Shown here piece after piece: positions 1 to 10,642 of a stretch of DNA of 42,855 bases. Every line of letters begins with the position of its first letter. Within the stretch, counting starts at the first letter, position 1. The notes below the pieces were generated by a model that did not search any database, was not told the DNA's origin, and saw only the letters and a program-made list of their open reading frames with translations. A program made the position numbers and the translations under genes. The stretch is from Apostichopus californicus (lineage: Eukaryota > Echinodermata > Holothuroidea > Aspidochirotida > Stichopodidae), in NCBI GenBank assembly GCA_020650975.1, contig JAIPMN010040799.1, positions 973-43,827 of the forward strand, written 5' to 3'.

Positions 1-577
1 TCCGCCCCACCATATTTTTCACTGGGGGGGGGCTGGCGCCCCCCATCCCCCCCCCCGGTTCCTACGCCCTTGTGCTAGATAGTCAAGATATACCCACTAA
101 GGTACAAACTTGAACTGTTCAAGCAAGCAATGCATTTACTATTATAACATGTCCCGTCAACTTAATGAAACAATTACGTCTGAAAAGTTTCTTAATGTCC
201 GGGAGTAATTTTGAATGTCAGAACCCTCCCCTCCCCCACCCACTCCCAAAAAATGTAACTTTTGAAAGCTTTAGAAGACTTATAACACGATATCATTTTG
301 AGGCCAGACTTTTATATATTACGTTCCATCGCTTATACATTTAGTTCAACAATATGCAAACAATTTAAGGAAAATGTATGAATTATCGATTGATAATGTT
401 ACACAATTTATCAAGCATGAAAAGGAATTGTATTTCATAAGTATAGTTATTATTTTCTTAAATGTTATCAACATTTTGCATGCATTTGCAACAGTTGTTT
501 ATATATTGCATGAAGGTGCGCGTGTGTGGGTTGGGGAGGGGAGAGGTAATGTGGGTTGGGGTTCTTCAAAAGTATAG

Positions 578-770
578 ATGAGAACGAATGATAAGGCCAT
601 CTATGCGTGCAAATGGTACCACGTGTTTGTGTTATGGCTATCAGTATGTCAGTTAATTATGTTTGCTCTTGAATATCGTATCTTGAATCAGTGGGTAACC
701 GTGCACAACGCCTATCAAGAAAGTTACCTGGGCCAAAGTCCAACTTGGTTCATTGGCTCCATCCTGTGTG
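578..770 (+). CDS. Candidate upstream exon with a membrane helix (tentative)
   Basis: This open frame begins at an ATG directly after TAG (possible acceptor) and stays open to a GT at 771. It encodes about 64 residues with mixed, coding-like codons, unlike the repeat-driven frames around it. Residues 13-32 form a hydrophobic helix (WYHVFVLWLSVCQLIMFALE), followed by a polar stretch ending PTWFIGSILC. It could be the 5' exon of the unknown membrane-protein gene that follows. The exon would end in phase 1, however, and the next confident exon at 1914 opens only in phase 0, so a linking exon is missing or the assignment is wrong. The pyrimidine tract before 578 is weak. Confidence 0.35.
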
Positions 771-1004
771 GTGAAAGGGGTGGGGGATGGGGGGGGGGGC
801 TTAGAAGGAGAATAAGGATGGGATATAGCTTGATTTTATTCTTGTGTATACTCACTTTATAACGTTAATAACGTTCGTTCGTTTGTCTGTTCATTTATTC
901 ATCCATCCTTCTTCTCTTCGTCCATATATCCATCTATCCTTGTATTCACGTCATTCATTCATTTATTCACTCACTTCTTTACTCACTGATTTACAGACTC
1001 ACTC

Positions 1005-1043
1005 ACTCACTCATTCATTCATTCATTCATTCATTCATTCATT
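1005..1043. repeat. (CATT)n microsatellite
   Basis: A run of tetranucleotide CATT/ATTC repeats lies inside a wider CATT/CACT-rich stretch (about 880-1200). The long 'HSFIHSFIHSF' reading frame across it is an artefact of the repeat. Confidence 0.9.
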
Positions 1044-1913
1044 TTCTGAAATCACTGAGGCCATTACTTTATCTTTTTCATTGCTTCTCCCGTTCATTCA
1101 TCGGTCTGTGCGTTCATTTATAGATACATCCATCCATCCTTCCTTCCATTCATCCATACATGTATCGATTGTTCTATTCACTTCATTCTTTCACTCACTA
1201 AGTCATTAATTTTCTGACACCAGGCCTTGGACCTTACGAATGTAAGATGTTGCAACGATCCTCGTAAGACATGTTCCCCTCCTCGACCTCTGGCTCTCTC
1301 CTTTGACAATGTTCTATCTCTTGTTCAGTATCCCATCAGACCAACATCGGTAGGTCTTTATCTGATACTCTTTCAATCGTCTCTATGCAGCGAACTGTTA
1401 TACATTCTATATGAACTTTCCAAAAAAGTATATCTCCCTTGTAATATATCTAATCTCTATGCTTTTCATATGTACTATATTTTAGCAGCACTGCGCTATT
1501 TTAGGATTTATATATAAATGCAAAAAATTATCGTTCCTTAAGAAATGTCTGGATGGAGGGTGAGCTAGCGCGCTCTTGTAGGGCGCGGGTCGGGGGGGGG
1601 GGATGGTGTTGCTTAATGGCCTTTAATTATGTTATGTTCAATCACTCAATTTCTTGGTCATTATTAGCACCGTGACTTTTTTGTTGTTGTTCGTATTACA
1701 TTGTTGGTCCCTTCATCTTTCTTTCCCCCTTATTCAACTTCCCTCGAGAGGTCGACCTCTCGCCAGTCCACTTCACCAAATCCTAATTTGTAACCAACAG
1801 TTCGTACTTCTTCACATTTCGGTAAAGGGATGGGGTATGGGACTTAGTAAATGTGGTTATCATCCTTAATATTCGTGACAAATAGCGTACTATGATTCAT
1901 TGTATTTTGGTAG

Positions 1914-1966
1914 ATGGCGGTCAACAACAGAATGAATTCGGATTTTGATTTCCGGCATGATCTGTG
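1914..1966 (+). CDS. Unknown membrane protein gene, exon at 1914 (possible start)
   Basis: The 53-nt exon follows TTTTGGTAG and ends before GTACGT. Only phase 0 is open. It encodes MAVNNRMNSDFDFRHDL plus two bases of a Trp codon that the next exon completes with G. The ATG at its first base could be the start codon or an internal Met. Confidence 0.6.
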
Positions 1967-4900
1967 GTACGTATGAAGTTACGAATATAGTATGTGCTTA
2001 AAGTGCAATAGTTGCAGTACACCTGAGACATTATTGTGGTTTGCTTTGCCCATCCCAACCACCCACCCACCCCGCCCCTTCATACCCCTTCAATCACGAA
2101 CACTATAAGAGCCGTTAAAAATTGATATCGAATTTGGGCTAACATTTAAAAATTATCTATAATAACAAATTAACCGCTCTTGCACTTAAAATAGAATTAA
2201 TACTAGTTTTATTATTTGAGTGTAGTCTATAGGCAATGTTCTTGCATGTCAATTACGATTTTATCCAAGAAATTAACTCTCTCTCATCCCTCATTACTGA
2301 CCCGGAACCCTTGTTGTATTAACTGGCATGAATTCGCAACGGATAGGCCATCATTTCAAGAATAAGACATATCGCTATATTCCATTCATCATATACCGGC
2401 CTTTACCAAAAAGATATCAATTTATAAGCTTATACTTCTATTTTAGAGAAAGAGTATCTTTTGCCAGTCTCTATTATTCAATTTCTTGCTATATTTCTTT
2501 CTCTTTTTTCCATCAGGTATTCTCTTTATGAGTTTGAACAGCCATTCCTGAATCAATCCTTTGACCTCCGCTTGACCTTTGACCTACCCGATGCTGGTGC
2601 TCATGACGTTTTTGCCCAACTAGATTTGAAACACAAATTTAGGACTGTACAACAAGCTGAGGTAGGTTTGGGTTGTGTGACCCGATACAATGTGCGGGGT
2701 TTGAAAGTAATATCCCATAACAACGCATGATGAGGTCAGCCTGAATATTTCCATGCATATACCAGTAAAAAGAACTGTTATTTATTATTTGAGGAAATCC
2801 TGAATTTTCTTTTCTTTTTAATCTGTTTATGTTATTCATAAATTCCTAAGTTTTCCAAAGAAATGATTCATGTTTATCGATCAAATTGAAGTATACCACA
2901 TTTTATGTATTTATTACTTATATGTTATATTCCTTTTACTTGTAAATTTCTCTACGGTTCCTATACAGAAATATACTTTAACAAACAAAAAAGGTGTACT
3001 GTACTATGGCCATATCATACGTGATAGTCACATGACCACATTCATGATTTAGGATGGTCAGGCTTGTTATGGCTCAATGGTTCTTTCTCGTGACATTTCT
3101 TTCTTAACCCTTTTAATTGTTAGACACTTACGTCAGTGAGAATGCGTCCACGGCCACCACTTGGTGAAGACTTCATCAGGACCAACCAGTTTCTCCTAGT
3201 TCCAGAGATGGCTGTTGATGACAACGAAGACAGACAAATAACAGTGAGAGTGGAAATATGTTATTATATTTATTACTCAGTCCTGCAAATTGTACGACAT
3301 GTTCTCTTTCTTTTGATTTACATTTCATTTTAATAGGCTACTGACAAAAGAGGTAAAGAATACCTGGGACGAGGGAATGTGATGGGGTGGGAGGGGGGCA
3401 GGGGGGGGGCAGCAGGTGATATGTTGAAACAGCTCAATCGGAACCAGAAAGTTGAGTTGAAGCGAAGACCTGTGGACCTCACATTATTAAGTGAAAATAG
3501 TAAACCGGTTAACTTCTTATACTGGTAACAGTACGCTGATATACGTCTTCCCTGCATCTATTGGAGTAAGATACAATTGTACAATTAATTGTTTTAAAAT
3601 AACTCTTTCACTCCCTTATGACTATAGTCTACAATAAAGACATAGGACATGTCGGGAATAAAGAGGGAATATAGGCGGGACGGGTTTGGGAGGGAAAGAT
3701 TGCCGAAGTCCGCAAGAATTTTCTAAAAGAAGAGGCAATATGGGTACATTTGTCAGTATAGGCCTAACATATCTTGGAATTGATTACAAGAAGGATTCTC
3801 TACGCTAGATTTTTATTAATCGCTGTTCAGGCTGACCAAAAGGAGTACTCGGTTCTCATCCAGTCACCGACCAACGATATCCCTGACGACCCGAATTACT
3901 TTGACGAGAAATCTCAGTGCTACATTGATGTCGACCAGCTCCCGTATCCGGATCAACCATGCATGCACTCTACCATCTTACACAGCAGTAAAATCTCGCA
4001 TGACGTGTTTTGTGAGAGTAAGGTATGATGTCATTGCTTTATATAGCCTAATGGGCTCACCATATAACTTGACATAAATATTCAGATAAAGCAAGTTTAA
4101 TCAGTATCATAGTAATATTATGCTTCATAATCAACAGCTTCTCAAGAAACATGTTTAAACCTCTTTCTATATTAACAGTTTGGACAAGCATGGAATCAGT
4201 CGACGCCGTGTACTTTAAGCTCATCTCATGGAACACTGAACGATCCACAGTCCATCCCACGTGACCGAAAAGCTGTTGCATTCAACTCCCAAGAGTCGAT
4301 CTTCCTTTCTATATCCATCGAATTTGGAAGTGGAAACAAGATCTCGCTAGCTGAGTTACCAAATGAGATTCGGGAACAGACCAAGATTCTGGCTGTGTTG
4401 ATTCGCAATATGATGGGGGCATCCGTCAACTACATGCTAGACAATCTCATGCACGTCATAAGAGGCTGCATCGCTACAATCAGTCGAGAAGTTGATCTCC
4501 AAGTCCAACGTTTACTGGCGAATCTCGAATTGCACAAAGCGAAGTGGTCCGCTATCGTCGATGGTTATTACACCTTGAAGGATCGTCTCTGTTACGTCAT
4601 CTATGCCTTTGACCTATATGTATCTACCATCAAATACATCGCTCACATCTTGGCACCATGGGTAGACTTGTGGTTATCCTTTGTTGATATGATTACCATT
4701 CATGTCGATGAGTTGTCAGCTTTCGTTCATAGCTTCTGTTATTTCGACCGGATTCCAATCGAGAAATCAATGTATCATCGATGGAATACGACTTGGTCAA
4801 CAGTTACTAGTATTGAACGTGACATCGAGACTTATCAACTGAAGGACGCCCTCTATGACATCAACAGAACCATCCTAATGTCTGCTCTCGCCAACAGTGT

Positions 4901-7223
4901 TATTGGTAGGTATATTTCTCACATTTCAGATTTAAGGTGGTTTCTTTTTATTGAAGGAGAGGTCGGGGAGTTGGTGGGGAGGGGGGTTCTATTATGAAAG
5001 AAAGAAGAGACACACTTTACATGACGCAAGTACATGTTTTGGTATTATTCCATCTCGATTTAGAGGTAGAGTGACAATAACCTAATGAGATGATGAGAAG
5101 GAGCTGGTCACGGTTCATTCAAAGGAAATTGGCCACGTATACCCGCCATCGTGTATTTATAGCCTCTAAGGAAGATGAGGTCGGCCATGCTGACATTGAC
5201 ATAATTCTTTTGTCTTTTCTTCAGGTTTAATGTCCATCATAAGCCTGCTACTCTGCCTCAAACTAACTACAACCAGGGACTGCTCTCAACCATGTGGACG
5301 AGTTTCTTGTATTGATGTGATCGTTTCTGCAACTTACAACACCGCCTCCGCTGACTTTGGTAAGATTATTGACAATATTAAACTAACAGGAATAATTCAG
5401 GCGCGGATCCATGGACCCATGGACCCACACAAATAATTTAGAGTAGTTATTAGAACCCTGTGTATGTAGATTTAATTATAGACCTAATTTATAGTACATT
5501 TATATTGCACGTCTACAGCGTTAGTTTATCTGGGGGGGGGGGGGCCCACACCATCCCTACATGGCAGTCGGCTTCGACGACCTCAGGGTCACAACCACTC
5601 CATTACAAGATCTTGGATCCAGCCCTGGAATTATGGTGTAGCCTACTATATAAAGTGGTTACGACCTACAACAATGGTCAACGTAACTGCGAGAACTTAC
5701 TTGTCGATTTTATGTTAATGAGCTCTTTCATGAAATTAAGTAATGAGATGGCGTGATATAATGTCAAAGGTCATTAATAAATAACACTGCTAGTACTGAT
5801 ACCGCGATAGTAGAACTTTTAATAGTTTCTGAATTACTTTTACTACTTATATTCCATCCCAGTTTCCACATGCCGTTTTGCATTTTATAAAATGGAAACA
5901 ATTTTTATTTTAAATTTGGTAGACACCGACATAACCGGCGACACCGACACCGACACCGAAGAAACCGAGACATTTGTCACTCCCCTGCTTACACCGCGAA
6001 ACTCATCTTCGTCAACTGGTGTAGACTTTACATGCAGGACGAAGGTCCTCAAAAAGTCTGCTTCTGAGGGTTGGCTCTGCAGTCACCTGATGAAATCGAA
6101 AGACAGTGATGATATGTTGGCCAGATGTCTGTCGGAACGTGACGTCACTCTCAGCAAGTATGGCAAGAAGACACAGAGGTAATATAGAAATGTGACGGCA
6201 CGATAAAGGGATGACGTCAGGTTGGGGAGGGTTACACCCAAAGGTTCCCAAATAGGTATAGATTCACATCAAATCATTGGCTCACTAAATTAACATATAA
6301 TATATTCAAGATACCAATCACACTAAAGCCGACCACGAACTGTTCGTATGAAGAAGTCTGATAAAACCCCCTATAACTCGAATGTCGGGACCAAGCTGTC
6401 GATATTCGTCAAGACCCATTGTAGTTTTAACTTGGGAAGCCTGAAGTTTGCTCTTGTGTGGGTTGGGGGTTTCGGGGGGGGGGGGGTTAGGAAGGTGTTG
6501 TTTGTCACCGAATTTCTGTATTTGTGCATGTTGCAGTAGTGAGTGAGCAGGAAAAGTGTTAAAATAAAAGCATTTCGTGTTGGAAATAATCCCTCATTCC
6601 TCGTTTTTCCTCCTTCTGTGTATCAGATGCCACTGAACGTGTTTTCTTAATTGATTCTGCGCGTAATGAAATTTACTTTTTTTTTAAATTTTTGTACCTT
6701 TTCTTGTATATCCACCATAAGTGCGAGCTACATAACATCTCTACTCTATGACGGTGACGTCAGCAGTGCCTCTGGATCGGAGATGAGCAGCAATGAGACA
6801 CTCTCGACTTACTTATCAGACGATTATGACGGTTCTCTTTCATCAGCCGACTTCTCATCTCACATGCTCTCGTCATCTTCAGACTCCTCCGTCAGCCTCG
6901 CATCCTCATCCACTGCTTCCTCCATCAGCTTGCCTCCTTCTGCCGTCGCCATCACTGAGGCAACACTGGCCACCGGTGACGCCGCTAACATCCAACTGGA
7001 CGAGCCCACTCCTGCCGTCTCTGAATGTATCGCTGAAATAGGCAACGATATCACCGAAACCGTCAACATCGACATGCCGTTGAATCATCGCGATCTTCAC
7101 ACCGAGATAACCGAACAACTAACGGGTACCGGAAATCTTCCAAACGGTCTCTTCTACCCGAATCTCGAAGAAACATTGCTTTTCCTTTCTCTTACATTGT
7201 TTAAAAATAATTTTTTTAATTGA
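1914..7223 (+). CDS. Unknown membrane protein gene, 8 exons resolved (709 aa)
   Basis: Exons: 1914-1966, 2517-2661, 3124-3243, 3831-4022, 4179-4905, 5225-5359, 5923-6178, 6722-7223 (stop TGA 7221-7223). Every intron is GT-AG and phases match at each join, giving 2130 nt = 709 codons plus stop. Counting from the ATG at 1914, residues 1-400 hold four N-glycosylation sequons (N30, N176, N373, N399). A hydrophobic stretch spans about 308-346, and a clear membrane helix spans about 401-426, across an exon junction. The rest is a Thr/Asp-then-Ser-rich tail, probably on the cytosolic side. The ATG at 1914 follows a plausible acceptor, so the true start may lie upstream. I do not recognise the family. 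The one-helix (or two-helix, if 578-770 belongs) layout with an acidic tail loosely recalls seipin, but I see no diagnostic seipin motif. An alternative last acceptor at 6767 is also in phase and would remove 15 residues. Confidence 0.75.
2517..2661 (+). CDS. Unknown membrane protein gene, exon at 2517
   Basis: The acceptor is a long pyrimidine tract ending CATCAG and the donor is GTAGGT. It encodes about 48 residues including a sequon (NQS) and a strand-like segment, FDLRLTFDLPDAG. Confidence 0.75.
3124..3243 (+). CDS. Unknown membrane protein gene, exon at 3124
   Basis: The exon is 120 nt, phase 0 at both ends, between TTGTTAG and GTGAGA. It encodes 40 residues: TLTSVRMRPRPPLGEDF, then an acidic stretch ending DNEDRQIT. 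Confidence 0.75.
3831..4022 (+). CDS. Unknown membrane protein gene, exon at 3831
   Basis: The exon is 192 nt, phase 0 at both ends, between GTTCAG and GTATGA. It encodes 64 residues, acidic and proline-rich (for example DIPDDPNYFDEK), with three cysteines. This fits an extracytosolic segment. Confidence 0.8.
4179..4905 (+). CDS. Unknown membrane protein gene, large central exon
   Basis: This is the largest internal exon (727 nt), between ATTAACAG and GTAGGT, phase 0 in and phase 1 out. It encodes an amphipathic helical region (from about LAELPNEIREQTK), then a hydrophobic region CYVIYAFDLYVSTIKYIAHI, sequons NTT and NRT, and the first half of the main membrane helix. Codon use is strongly coding-like and the frame is uninterrupted. 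Confidence 0.85.
5225..5359 (+). CDS. Unknown membrane protein gene, exon at 5225
   Basis: The exon is 135 nt between TTCTTCAG and GTAAGA. Its first codons (LMSIISLLLCLKL) complete the membrane helix begun in the previous exon. Four cysteines follow within about 20 residues (CSQPCGRVSC). Confidence 0.8.
5460..5625 (+). repeat. Degenerate copy of an interspersed repeat
   Basis: Phrases around 5480 (GACCTAATTTATAG) and 5550-5600 (ACACCATCCCTACATGG, then CTCAGGGTCACA) match in the same order the repeat at 14892-15140, where they read GACCTAATTTATAG, ACACCCCTCTACATGG and CCAGGGCCACA. Two poorly conserved copies therefore sit in introns of two different genes. Confidence 0.5.
5923..6178 (+). CDS. 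Unknown membrane protein gene, exon at 5923
   Basis: The exon is 256 nt between TTTGGTAG and GTAATA, phase 1 in and phase 2 out. It opens with an Asp/Thr repeat (DTDITGDTDTDTEETE), then a basic/polar stretch. This is the start of the presumed cytosolic tail. Confidence 0.8.
6722..7223 (+). CDS. Unknown membrane protein gene, last exon
   Basis: The acceptor CCATAAG at 6721 follows a T-rich tract; GACGTCAGCAG at 6766 is a second in-phase choice. It encodes a long Ser/Asp/Glu-rich, probably disordered tail and ends in NNFFN-stop (TGA 7221). The final ~20 residues are hydrophobic (LEETLLFLSLTLFKN). They could be a weak terminal helix, or read-through into A/T-rich DNA if a splice donor has been missed. 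Confidence 0.7.
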
Positions 7224-7287
7224 GTGTCATGTTACATTTTTTTATTTTTTTTCCAAAACCTAAAACTAATTAATCATTTTTTTTCTC

Positions 7288-7477
7288 TAAAATTTATTTA
7301 CCAAAAATTTATTTACCAAAAATTTATTTACTATAAATTTATTTACCAAAAATTTATTTACCAAAAATTTATTTACTAAAAATGTATTTACTAAAAATTT
7401 ATTTACCAAAAATTTATTTACCAAATTTTTTTACCAAAAACTTATTTACCAAAAATTTATTAACCAAAATTTTTTTG
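7288..7477. repeat. 15-bp A/T-rich minisatellite
   Basis: About 12-13 tandem copies of a 15-nt unit (AAAAATTTATTTACC) with point variants and one short copy. It starts 65 nt after the stop codon of the unknown membrane protein gene, so it may be transcribed as part of that 3' UTR. Confidence 0.95.
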
Positions 7478-7492
7478 TATTAGACTGCTATA

Positions 7493-7498
7493 AATAAA
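7493..7498 (+). promoter_or_regulatory. Possible polyadenylation signal (AATAAA)
   Basis: AATAAA lies just beyond the minisatellite, about 270 nt after the stop codon. It is the nearest canonical signal downstream of the unknown membrane protein gene. In such A/T-rich DNA it can occur by chance. Confidence 0.4.
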
Positions 7499-9099
7499 TT
7501 GATAAAAACTATGTCATTTCTTGTTTTTTTTTTCTTTTGTATTTTGTTTTCTCACGAATTTGTGCGGCTTTTTCTTCCATTATTGCTCCCTATGCCCTCT
7601 TGACATAACTTTATAATGATTAAAGGCAAAAGCTAATAAATCTACAATGTACGTGAAGGCGCACAACACTTAAGGATAAAATAACGGCACGCCTATATTT
7701 ATTTCAGAGGACAATGTAGTAGGCCCAATATAGTTTACAAAGGCATGGTCGAATTAATTATCTTTGGATGTATCAAACTGATAAAACGAGGACATTGACC
7801 CTATGCGTCATGGTACATTCATCCATCCATACGTTAGAGGACCCTTCTTCCATATAAAAACAGTTTTTCAACTGAGGCGTTATTAGGACGAATCCATGAG
7901 CATGTGCACACAAATGTTTTCAGGGCAGAGAGAGAGGGGGAGGGGAGGGGGGGGGGGTAAGACCGCCGATTGCAAATGTTCTCACCATATTGAACACCTC
8001 TAAATCTGGCCTTATAGCCTACATGCCATCAGTATTGTCATCCAATATGCTACAAAGTCAGCTATTTGTCACTATGAACTACAACCACTCTCAAGTTCAT
8101 TTCCCCAAATTGAGACATTTGTTACATAATTCAACAATTCTCAATGACATGGAATCACTTAAAACATTTTAGCAAGTTACCACCATAAAAAATGGTATAG
8201 CTATAATAGTGACATATAACTAAACTAACTGTTATATATAATAGTTAAGAATACGGCGACCGTCAAGGTGGTTTCGAGGGAGTTTACTTTAAACTTAAGA
8301 GACTACATGAAATATGAAGGGAAAAAAATCATTTGATGATACCTAGTTCCGTGAGACTTCCTTATGCAGTTGCTGTCACCATGTAAACCTATGAATTTGC
8401 TTATACCTTGCAAATAATTACTGATTCTAAATTGTCACAAGATGATGAAAAGAGTTTTGAAACCATGTGGTCATGTGTAGTATATAACTATAAGCCTAGC
8501 TATTACATTGGCTAAATATAGTAAAACCTCCAGGCTCTTTACACCACCGTTCTTCATCAACAAATATATATTGCGTGTAACAGCACGCATACTAAAGCCC
8601 CAATTGCTGCTTTGGCGATATTAAAGTTGTGATGGCCCCTCATATCCGAAGAAAGGTTCTTTTATTTGCTCTGTTCGCGCTCCATATTTTGAAAGGCCTA
8701 AGCTAGATAAAGTGATTCAAGGGATTCCCCTGGCCCAAGATTGATTATTGATGACCTATGTTGGTCTTTCTCTAGAGGCAATACTGACGGCCAAAATAAT
8801 ATAACGGTTAATTTCTTTGCAAATGCATTACATGTTTTACAACGTGCTGAATTGTACAGGTCTGCTTTAGCAGTTCGCTGCATTTCATTTTCGTGAGTAG
8901 CCTAAGTTAGGCCTAGCCTAAGTTTATATTAGGTTAGCCCAAAGAATCCCCTCTCCAATTCTATGGGTTAGCCTGACACTAGGCTAGTTAGGCCTAGACT
9001 TCTTTCTCTGTAAGGCCTTTCCCTCGCCTAATGGGTTAGTGTTAGATTGTTATAGCTCCAAATTCATTAGAGACACAGAATTAAATCACATGTGTACAA

Positions 9100-9915
9100 T
9101 TAGCCCTTGTTTTTATTTTGAGAATGACACAACATTTGTCATTTAATGTTGGGAATTTTCATAAACATGACTTACTCATTCTGTTCTGGGGTGAAGGGGC
9201 AGTTGCTGTGGTGATATAGTCAGTATTGCGAATTTCGGAACACTGCGAATTTCGGACACTCCTAAGAAATGCACGATTTCACCATGACAACCTATAGCAG
9301 CAGCAGCCAATTTCACGAAAAACTACGAAGATACAGATACTTTCTCTCCAAAATGACCCGTGTGCAAGTAAATTACTTACATATTTGTCAATAAAATGAC
9401 GGAGATATATGAAGTCTGTTATAATTACTGAAAGAGCAACTGCGCCACCAATTTTATCACCAGCGCCACACTGTGGGAACGAGTGTCCGAATTTCGCAAT
9501 ACTCTAGCAAAGAAATACCAGTTCCACAATCACGAAGAATCTTCTTTTTTACAACGTGAAAACAGTTTGCAGGAAAGAAAGTTTGGCCGTGTATCTTAAT
9601 ATAACACACTTCTACCACCATATCAAGTATATTTTCAGGTGATTTATACCAGAAGATATAGTTTTGGGGTGATTTAAGGCTTAGGTGTCCGAAATTCGAA
9701 GTGTCCATGCTACTGATAGAGCCTGTAAACAGAGATTAATGAAAAGGTTTGAAAGTGTTAAGGTCACTGAGCCTCTGTTCTGGGGTGGAGGCTCTGTTGC
9801 AGTGGGATATAAAAGTTTTATTTTGAGAATGACATAACATAAGATGAAAGTTATCATACAAATGACAATGTCTCCGAGCCTCCGTACCGAGATGGAGGGG
9901 CTTGTGACAGTGTTG
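9100..9915. repeat. Degenerate ~100-bp repeats around the MITE-like element
   Basis: The phrase TTTATTTTGAGAATGACA occurs at about 9112 and 9819. The phrase CTGTTCTGGGGTG, followed by a G-rich GTTGC-AGTG-GATAT stretch, occurs at about 9181 and 9776. A weaker third copy starts near 9876. The inverted-repeat element separates the copies. Confidence 0.55.
9237..9706. mobile_element. MITE-like inverted-repeat element (candidate)
   Basis: About 23 bp at 9237-9259 (GGAACACTGCGAATTTCGGAC...) is matched in reverse complement at 9684-9706 with about two differences. The same core is also present at 9222-9238 and inverted at 9482-9503, so the element contains nested inverted copies. There is no coding capacity. 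It lies between degenerate copies of a local ~100-bp repeat, which looks like insertion into a pre-existing array. I cannot define a target-site duplication with confidence. Confidence 0.5.
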
Positions 9916-10522
9916 ATACTGATTGAGCTAAAAACTATGGTAGTTTAATGTTGACTGCACGTACAGAGAATATTACGTAACAATGTTTAACTAAGTCCAC
10001 TGAGGCTCTATCGTATTGTGGATGTGCAGTGAGAACTCACATTGGCGGGCTATTCTCCTTAAATTGAGTTACAGCCTACCAAAAGGGAGTAGTATGGTGC
10101 GTTCAAACACTTAACTTGAGTTCAGTGACATTTTAATTGTTTGAACCATAATAGGACACAGCCTAGCATAGCTCATAGTATCAAACTAAAGTTCTCAAAA
10201 CAGAAGAAAGCATTGTCAAGAAACTTACTGTAAATTAATGCCATTTGGATGAATTCATTGTGGACCTAGCCTAGGCCTACATAGCCTAAGTCTGTTTCTT
10301 TTATTCACTTTAATCTGCTTATATTACCATAGCCTAAGTCAAGAAGTAATAAAAACGAACTTTTGACAACAAATTTGTGAAATATTTAACAGTCCAACAG
10401 TGGGTTGGTTGCAACCATGAGACGACATGAGACAATGTTGTCTCATGTCACATTCTTTCTCTCTCCCACCTGACAGATTTCCTCCTTTTTGAGTTGAGAA
10501 ATTAGATTGTTTGTGCCTCACC

Positions 10523-10642
10523 ATGTCGGGAGAACTGAAGAGTTTCCTACATATGTGGTGTCAGTCTAAGGGTGTTCCGTTTCCTACCTACGATACAAAG
10601 CCGTCGGGAGGTTCTAAGCATCGTCAGAGATTCCTGTGTGAG
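10523..10642 (+). CDS. DHX9: DHX9 exon 1: start of dsRBD1
   Basis: ATG at 10523 in context CACCATGT; donor GTTTGT. It encodes 40 residues ([17 protein letters not shown]...) aligning with the first helix and strand of human dsRBD1, including the FLxxWC pattern. Confidence 0.95.

Larger units (their letters stand above)
7500..10522. other. Intergenic region between the unknown gene and DHX9
   Basis: No coding exon is supported here. It holds a poly-G tract near 7945-7957, patches rich in AGGCCTA/TAGGCCT (8690-9020 and 10262-10290), degenerate ~100-bp repeats and a MITE-like element. The DHX9 promoter must lie toward its 3' end, but I see no clear TATA box. The DHX9 5' UTR is at least the few tens of bases before 10523. 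Confidence 0.7.

Noticed and set aside
844..1209. 121-codon frame rich in HSFIHS repeats
   Set aside because: Produced by the CATT/CACT simple repeat; no splice or start context and no coding signal.
6860..7118. Minus-strand frames across the last exon of the unknown gene
   Set aside because: Shadows of the Ser-rich coding frame on the + strand.
1914..7223. Seipin (BSCL2) identity for the upstream gene
   Set aside because: Only the general layout (membrane helix, lumenal part, acidic tail) and one strand-like segment resemble it. The conserved seipin core motifs are absent and the middle is far longer.
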